Shown: piece by piece, positions 59,699-64,000 of the stretch | Layout: the number at the start of each line of letters is the position of its first letter | How positions within the stretch are numbered: position 1 is the first letter of the stretch | Assembly (NCBI RefSeq): GCF_900188385.1 | Contig: NZ_FZOI01000006.1 | Location: forward strand, 1 to 64,000 | From: Azospirillum sp. RU38E | GTDB taxonomy: Bacteria; Pseudomonadota; Alphaproteobacteria; Azospirillales; Azospirillaceae | DNA length: 64,000 bases | Reading direction: 5' to 3' | Notes under the pieces: generated by a model | The model's database searches: none | What the model was told of the DNA's origin: nothing | The model's input: the letters and a program-made list of their open reading frames with translations, nothing else | Position numbers and translations under genes: made by a program

Positions 59699-61108
59699 CT
59701 AATCCACCAACCACCGCGCCGCCTGCCCCGCTGCGGCTCCCACGCTCAGCCGTTCACCGGCCGCCACCAACGCCCGGTTGGGCGCCGCTGCCAGGACCAG
59801 CCGCACGGCACCGCCGTCGGCATCCTGGCGGGCAAAGGCGGTGGCTTGGGCGCGGGGGGCCAGGGTGACCGCCCCACCCGGCCCCACCATTACCGCCAGA
59901 TCCGGCCGCAGGATGGGGGAGAGCAGGAAGCTGTCAGCCCCCGGATTGACCGGAACGGCGCGGAACTGTGTCGCCGGCAGCGCAGCGCTGCCGATCCGCA
60001 GCCCCTCCCCCGCCTGCACCAGGAAACGCCCTGGCTGCCCCACCGGGCTGAACCGTTCCGGCAAAGCCCCGTTGCCCACCGGCACACCGAAATCGGGGGT
60101 GCCGTCGGGCTGGTAATAAAGCCGCTGGATGCGGGTATGGCGGTTGGGGTCGAACAGGGAATCGCCCTTGATGTCCCGGTAATCACGCCCGTGATAGACC
60201 AGGATGTCGCGGCCCTGTTCATCCACAGTGAAGCTGTTATGGCCGGGGCCATAGACGCTGGTTTCGGCACTGGAAACAAAGACCGGCTGCGGCGATTTCT
60301 GCCAGACGGCCGGGTCCATGATATCGGCATCATCGGGGGCCGTCAGCAGGCCCAGGCAATAGCGGGCATCGGTGGCGCTGGCGGAATAGGTCAGGAACAG
60401 CCGGCCATTGCGGGCCAGCAGGGCCGGGGCTTCGGCTACCTTATAGCCCCGGATTTCCCAATCCAGGGTCGGCACGGTCAGCCGGGCCGGCGGCCGGGCC
60501 AGGCTGGTGGGGCTGGCCAGCGGGGCCAGATAGAGGTTGGAATTCGTCTCGATCCCCGGCTCCTTCTGCGCCCAGCAGATATAGCGCACGCCGCGATGGC
60601 TGAAGATGGTGGAATCCAGGGTGAAACTGTCCCATGGCGTCTGCAATTGGCCGGTCAGGGTCCAGCTACCGGTCAGCGGATCGGCATCGCGGCAGCTCAG
60701 CACATAGGTGCGGATATGGAACGGCTCCCCGCCATCGCCGGCGGCGAAATAGAGGTGCCAGGCCCCATCGAACCAATGCAGTTCCGGCGCCCAGATATAG
60801 CCGCCCAGCTTGCCCGTCGCCGGGCGGCGCCAAACCACGGCTTCACTGTCATCCGCCGCCAGCCCGGCCAGGGTGGGGCTGCGGCGAATGATCAGCCGGT
60901 CATATTCCGGGACGGAACCGGTCAGGTAATAATGCCCATCCGTATGGCGGAACACCTGCGCATCGGCGCGCTGGCGCACCAGCGGGTTCAGCGGGGCCGC
61001 CGCTGGACTGACCGCTGCGCGGGCGGCACCGTTGAACAGGCTGCCACAGGCCGGCAGGCTGGCGGCCCCAGCCAGGAACAGGCGGCGGGAAAGGGCGCTG
61101 TGCATCAT
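59699..61108 (-). CDS. GH43-family hydrolase with C-terminal AbfB/lectin-like domain, exported
   Basis: A protein of about 469 aa with a twin-arginine-like leader (SRRLFLAGAASLPACG; the LPAC could alternatively be a lipobox). The beta-propeller shows ADAQVFRHTDGHYYLTGS with the general base Asp, FTLDSTIFSHRGVRYICWAQ for the modulating Asp, and KVAEAPALLARNGRLFLTYS for the acid Glu. The last 140 residues (FLVQAGEGLRIG, FLLSPILRPDLAVMVG) look like an arabinose-binding trefoil. It probably trims arabinofuranosyl side chains. ATG 61108 is chosen behind GAGGGGA. Its upstream neighbour ends 11 nt before, so they are one operon. Confidence 0.85.
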   Translation of the reverse strand: MMHSALSRRLFLAGAASLPACGSLFNGAARAAVSPAAAPLNPLVRQRADAQVFRHTDGHYYLTGSVPEYDRLIIRRSPTLAGLAADDSEAVVWRRPATGKLGGYIWAPELHWFDGAWHLYFAAGDGGEPFHIRTYVLSCRDADPLTGSWTLTGQLQTPWDSFTLDSTIFSHRGVRYICWAQKEPGIETNSNLYLAPLASPTSLARPPARLTVPTLDWEIRGYKVAEAPALLARNGRLFLTYSASATDARYCLGLLTAPDDADIMDPAVWQKSPQPVFVSSAETSVYGPGHNSFTVDEQGRDILVYHGRDYRDIKGDSLFDPNRHTRIQRLYYQPDGTPDFGVPVGNGALPERFSPVGQPGRFLVQAGEGLRIGSAALPATQFRAVPVNPGADSFLLSPILRPDLAVMVGPGGAVTLAPRAQATAFARQDADGGAVRLVLAAAPNRALVAAGERLSVGAAAGQAARWLVD

Positions 61109-61119
61109 GGTCGGTCCCC

Positions 61120-62163
61120 TCAATAATCCGCCACCGGCCAGCCTTCCGCATCCCAGTGGATGGGGGCGATGCGCAGGGTGGAGGCACCGTTATTCTGCCG
61201 GTCATAGGCGTGATAGACGACATACCAGGTGCCGTCCTTGTCCTGAAACGCACCGGGATGACCGGGGCCGCGGAAGCGCTGCTGTTCGGGCAGGTCGGCG
61301 CGCAGGAAGATGCTGCCGCCGCCCTGCATCATCGGGCTGCCATCGCGGCCCAGATAGGGGCCGGTAATTTCCTTCGACCGCCCCACCACGGTGTAATAGG
61401 TGCTGTTCACCCCCTTGCAGCAATAATCATAGGAGGCGAGCAGCCAGTAATAGCCACCATGGGGAATGATGAAGGGGGCTTCCACCGGGGCGGGCGCGCC
61501 GGCCGGTGCCGGACGGCGGGCGATGGAATAGGGTTTGGCATCGGCTGTCGGCTTGCCGGTCCTGGCATCCAGCGGGAACAGTTTCAGCCCGGTCCAGAAA
61601 CTGCCCAGGGCCAGCCAATGACGGCCCTGCGCATCCACGATGACATTGGGGTCGATGGCGTTGAAATCATCCTTCTCCGTCGACATCAGGACCATGCCCT
61701 GATCCTTCCAGCCATAATTGGCGGCCTTGGGGTCCAGCGTCGGGCTGGTGAACAGGCCGATGGCGGAGCGATTGGACCCGAAGGTGGAGACGGCATAGTA
61801 CAGCCGATATTCCCCATTCACGAAGGAGACATCGGGTGCCCACATCTCCTTCGTGCCGGGCACGGCCTTTTGCGCCCAGTCCGGGATCTGGGTGAAAAGC
61901 GGGCCGTTGGCCGTCCAGTGCTTCAGGTCCGTGGAGGTGCGGGAGAGGATATAGCGCCCCTTATCGCCCGGCACCCCGGTGCCGAAGACGTAATAGCGAT
62001 CACCTTCCCGGATGATCACCGGATCATGGGTGGGGGCCAGATCGCCGGTCAGTTGGGCATTCAACGTGTCGCCACCCCTTTCCCCCACCTGCTGCGCCAG
62101 GGCCGGCGCTGTCAGCAGGAACAGGGAAAGGGCGGTCGTGGCCAAGGTGTTCTGCAACGCCAT
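61120..62163 (-). CDS. GH43 endo-arabinanase-like hydrolase, exported
   Basis: A 347-aa GH43 enzyme with signal peptide (LATTALSLFLLTAPALAQ). The catalytic Asp lies in LAPTHDPVIIREGDRYYVFG, the second Asp in DFNAIDPNVIVDAQGRHW and the acid Glu in PVEAPFIIPHGGYYWLLAS. SYDYCCKGVNSTYY is the arabinan endo-1,5-alpha-L-arabinosidase signature. It cuts the arabinan backbone in the periplasm or outside. Co-oriented with the GH51 gene upstream (61 nt) and the second GH43 downstream (11 nt). Confidence 0.92.
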   Translation of the reverse strand: MALQNTLATTALSLFLLTAPALAQQVGERGGDTLNAQLTGDLAPTHDPVIIREGDRYYVFGTGVPGDKGRYILSRTSTDLKHWTANGPLFTQIPDWAQKAVPGTKEMWAPDVSFVNGEYRLYYAVSTFGSNRSAIGLFTSPTLDPKAANYGWKDQGMVLMSTEKDDFNAIDPNVIVDAQGRHWLALGSFWTGLKLFPLDARTGKPTADAKPYSIARRPAPAGAPAPVEAPFIIPHGGYYWLLASYDYCCKGVNSTYYTVVGRSKEITGPYLGRDGSPMMQGGGSIFLRADLPEQQRFRGPGHPGAFQDKDGTWYVVYHAYDRQNNGASTLRIAPIHWDAEGWPVADY

Positions 62164-62224
62164 GGTTTCCTCCGTTTTCTTGGGAATCCGGGCCGGGGAA
62201 CGAGGTCGTTCCCCGGCAACCGCT

Positions 62225-63784
62225 TCAGCGCAGGTCCAGCACCACCACCGATTTGGCCGGCAGCGTCACTGTCAGAACCCCGCCTTCAATGCGGGCATCG
62301 CTGAAGGCGGCGGGCTTCACCACATCCGGTGCGTTGAAATCATTATGGGCGTTGATGGCAGATGCCGTCAGCACCCGGCCGCTGACGGCGCTGGCGCTCA
62401 CCCCTTCCAGCTTCACCGTCACCTTGTTGGCATTGTTGGGGTCCAGGTTGGACAGGCCGACATGCAGCCGGCCATCCTTGGCCCGCACCGCCGAGCCGCT
62501 GACGGCCGGCATGGTCCATTTATCCTTGGTGTAGCTGGGCGTGTCGATGCTGATGGGCAGCACGGTGGCATCCTGCCAGGGCTGATACATCGCAAACACA
62601 TGATAGGTGGGCGTCAGCACCATCTTGGGCCCGTCGGTCAGCACCATGGCCTGCAGCACATTCACCATCTGGGCAATGGCGCTCATCTTCACGCGGTCGG
62701 CATGGCGGGCGAAGATATCCAGGGTGGTGGAGGCAACCAGCGCATCACGCAGCGTATTCTGCTGACGCAGGAAGCCCGGATTGGTGCCGGGATCGCCAGC
62801 ATACCACGTGCCCCATTCATCCACGGCCAGCCAGACCCGTTTCTGCGGATCATATTTATCCATGATGGCGCTGTGCCGGGTGATCAGATCATCCATCCGC
62901 CGGGCCTCGGCCAGGGTTTCGGCCCAGCCCGCCTCATCGAACTGGGTGGCGGATGCCTTGGGCGGCCAGGCGCCGGGAACGGTGTAATAATGTAGCGACA
63001 GCGCATCCAGCTGCTTGGCGGCGACGCGCATCATCGTCTCCGTCCAGTCAACATCATCCACATTGGCGCCGGCGGCGATCTTGATGATCTTGGAACCGGC
63101 CGGCACCTTGATGAAGGTGGCATAGCGGCGGGTGACGTCGGCGGCATATTCGGCCCGCATATTGCCGCCGCAGCCCCACAGCTCGTTCCCAATGCCGAAA
63201 TAGGGCACCTGCCAGGGCTGCTTCTGGCCGTTCCTGGCCCGCTCCTCGGCCAGGCTGCCGGCGGGGGCGGTCATATATTCCACCCAGTCGGCCATTTCCT
63301 GCGGCGTGCCATTGCCGACATTGCCGGCGACATAGGGTTCCGCCCCCAGCTGCTTCACCAGCTCCATGAATTCATGGGTGCCAACGGTATTGGGTTCGGT
63401 CACGCCACCCCAATGGGTGTTCACCTTCACCGGCCGCTTGTTCTGCGGCCCCACCCCATCGCGCCAATGATATTCATCAGCAAAACAGCCGCCCGGCCAG
63501 CGCACCACCGGCACCTTCAGCCGGCGCAGCGCCTCAACCACATCGGTGCGAAAGCCGTTGCGGTTGGGGATATTCTTGTCATTGCCAACCCACAGCCCAC
63601 CATAGATGCCATGGCCCAGATGTTCGGCAAACTGGGTGAAGATGCGGCGGTCATAGGTGGGGCCGGGCCGGTCGGCCTGGATGGTGGCGCTGGTGGGCTT
63701 GCCGGCCGTCTGGCCCAGGGCGGCCGGCACCAGGGCAGTGACAGACAGCAGAACGGCCGTGATCCGGCGCAGGGACGCGATCAT
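62225..63784 (-). CDS. GH51 alpha-L-arabinofuranosidase, exported
   Basis: A 519-aa retaining arabinofuranosidase with a signal peptide ([14 protein letters not shown]). GH51 signatures: [36 protein letters not shown], acid/base Glu in [13 protein letters not shown] and nucleophile Glu in [11 protein letters not shown]. It releases L-arabinose from arabinan or arabinoxylan oligosaccharides. The start at 63784 ([13 protein letters not shown]) follows GGAGGAAACCC; an upstream in-frame start at 63823 is less likely. It is the first complete gene of the arabinan unit in this window. Confidence 0.93.
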   Translation of the reverse strand: MIASLRRITAVLLSVTALVPAALGQTAGKPTSATIQADRPGPTYDRRIFTQFAEHLGHGIYGGLWVGNDKNIPNRNGFRTDVVEALRRLKVPVVRWPGGCFADEYHWRDGVGPQNKRPVKVNTHWGGVTEPNTVGTHEFMELVKQLGAEPYVAGNVGNGTPQEMADWVEYMTAPAGSLAEERARNGQKQPWQVPYFGIGNELWGCGGNMRAEYAADVTRRYATFIKVPAGSKIIKIAAGANVDDVDWTETMMRVAAKQLDALSLHYYTVPGAWPPKASATQFDEAGWAETLAEARRMDDLITRHSAIMDKYDPQKRVWLAVDEWGTWYAGDPGTNPGFLRQQNTLRDALVASTTLDIFARHADRVKMSAIAQMVNVLQAMVLTDGPKMVLTPTYHVFAMYQPWQDATVLPISIDTPSYTKDKWTMPAVSGSAVRAKDGRLHVGLSNLDPNNANKVTVKLEGVSASAVSGRVLTASAINAHNDFNAPDVVKPAAFSDARIEGGVLTVTLPAKSVVVLDLR

Positions 63785-63864
63785 GGGTTTCCTCCGTTTA
63801 ATTTTTTTGATTTTCATCGGCAAGGTCGGGCGGTGCGGTTACCCCTGCAACCGCCCGGCCACCG

Positions 63865-64000
63865 TCACAGCGACTTTACCGCCACATCCACCGCTGCCGC
63901 GCGTTCTAGCCGGTTGCGGGCCGGCAGGGTGAAGGGGGCGGCGGCGATTTCAAACACATCGCCTTCCTGCGTGCGCACCCCATCGCTGAAGGACAGCGTG
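63865..64000 (-). CDS. C-terminal fragment, possible AraD1/GguC-family protein (partial)
   Basis: The last 44 residues of a minus-strand gene entering from the right edge: TLSFSDGVRTQEGDVFEIAA, then PFTLPARNRLERAAA and VAVKSL. The pattern GDVFEI followed by a proline/leucine-rich arm reminds me of the C-terminus of AraD1/GguC-type FAH-fold proteins (L-2-keto-3-deoxyarabonate dehydratase), which suits an arabinose locus. The fragment is too short to be sure. It ends 81 nt before the GH51 start. Confidence 0.45.
   Translation of the reverse strand, partial: TLSFSDGVRTQEGDVFEIAAAPFTLPARNRLERAAAVDVAVKSL

Overview
The window is GC-rich DNA from a free-living, plant-associated Alphaproteobacterium. 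The evidence is large TonB-dependent receptors beside glycoside hydrolases, a TAT-exported PhoX phosphatase, a complete kdp operon, a NodD-like LysR regulator, and seven copies of a palindromic repeat of about 90 bp (CCCGCGAAAGCGGGG / CCAGGGGCC type). An Azospirillaceae-, Caulobacterales- or sphingomonad-like host would fit, but the genus cannot be fixed from the sequence. I saw no rRNA, tRNA or CRISPR array.

Layout. 1-3.8 kb: a two-partner secretion pair, tpsB then tpsA, minus strand; tpsA runs off the left edge. A Fur-box-like sequence lies at 3985-4003. 4.2-6.2 kb: PhoX phosphatase. 6.4-7.1 kb: junction of two broken insertion sequences (IS110-type and IS1182-type) separated by an 18-bp perfect hairpin. 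7.6-15.8 kb: potassium uptake operon (a 27-aa membrane peptide, then kdpF, A, B, C, D, E). 16.1-18.9 kb: a DUF6916-like protein, three tandem tail-collar proteins and a GNAT acetyltransferase. 19.0-23.5 kb: NodD-like LysR divergent from an SDR, a DenD-like epimerase and a GH43 enzyme. 23.5-29.4 kb: a minus-strand aromatic ring-cleavage operon (FAH hydrolase, FAD hydroxylase, VOC extradiol dioxygenase, C-C hydrolase, 2Fe-2S ferredoxin, cyclase). 29.8-31.2 kb: a pair resembling the alpha and beta subunits of C-glycoside deglycosidase. 31.3-34.1 kb: two toxin-antitoxin modules (Xre-RES and HipBA, the latter with three operators). 34.1-47.5 kb: sugar and drug transporters, TIM-barrel isomerases, LLM flavin oxidoreductase with FMN reductase, GH3 beta-glucosidase, Gfo/Idh/MocA oxidoreductase and a TetR regulator. 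47.8-55.0 kb: TonB receptor, carboxylesterase, GMC oxidoreductase with its subunit-3 partner, and a FadR-type GntR regulator. 55.2-56.5 kb: an AT-richer lipoprotein plus a 67-aa protein. 56.6-64 kb: TonB receptor, two GH43 enzymes, a GH51 arabinofuranosidase and the end of an AraD1-like gene.

How it may work together. I read about 19-54 kb as a catabolic island for glycosylated plant phenolics, probably flavonoid C- and O-glycosides. TonB uptake and esterase trimming would be followed by C3 oxidation of the sugar (GMC plus subunit 3, or Gfo/Idh/MocA). C-C or C-O glycosidic cleavage would follow (C-deglycosidase, GH3), then hydroxylation and extradiol cleavage of the aglycone by an operon resembling naringenin degradation (fde) genes. 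The sugar residue would go through the isomerases and oxidoreductases. A shared palindrome AGAAT-N4-ATTCT, found three times exactly and twice with one mismatch, lies in front of five transcription units across 18 kb and probably is the operator of the TetR protein at 46.9-47.5 kb. The right end is an arabinan/arabinoxylan utilisation locus, probably under the GntR regulator. Gene identities rest on recognised motifs; the island's substrate is inference.
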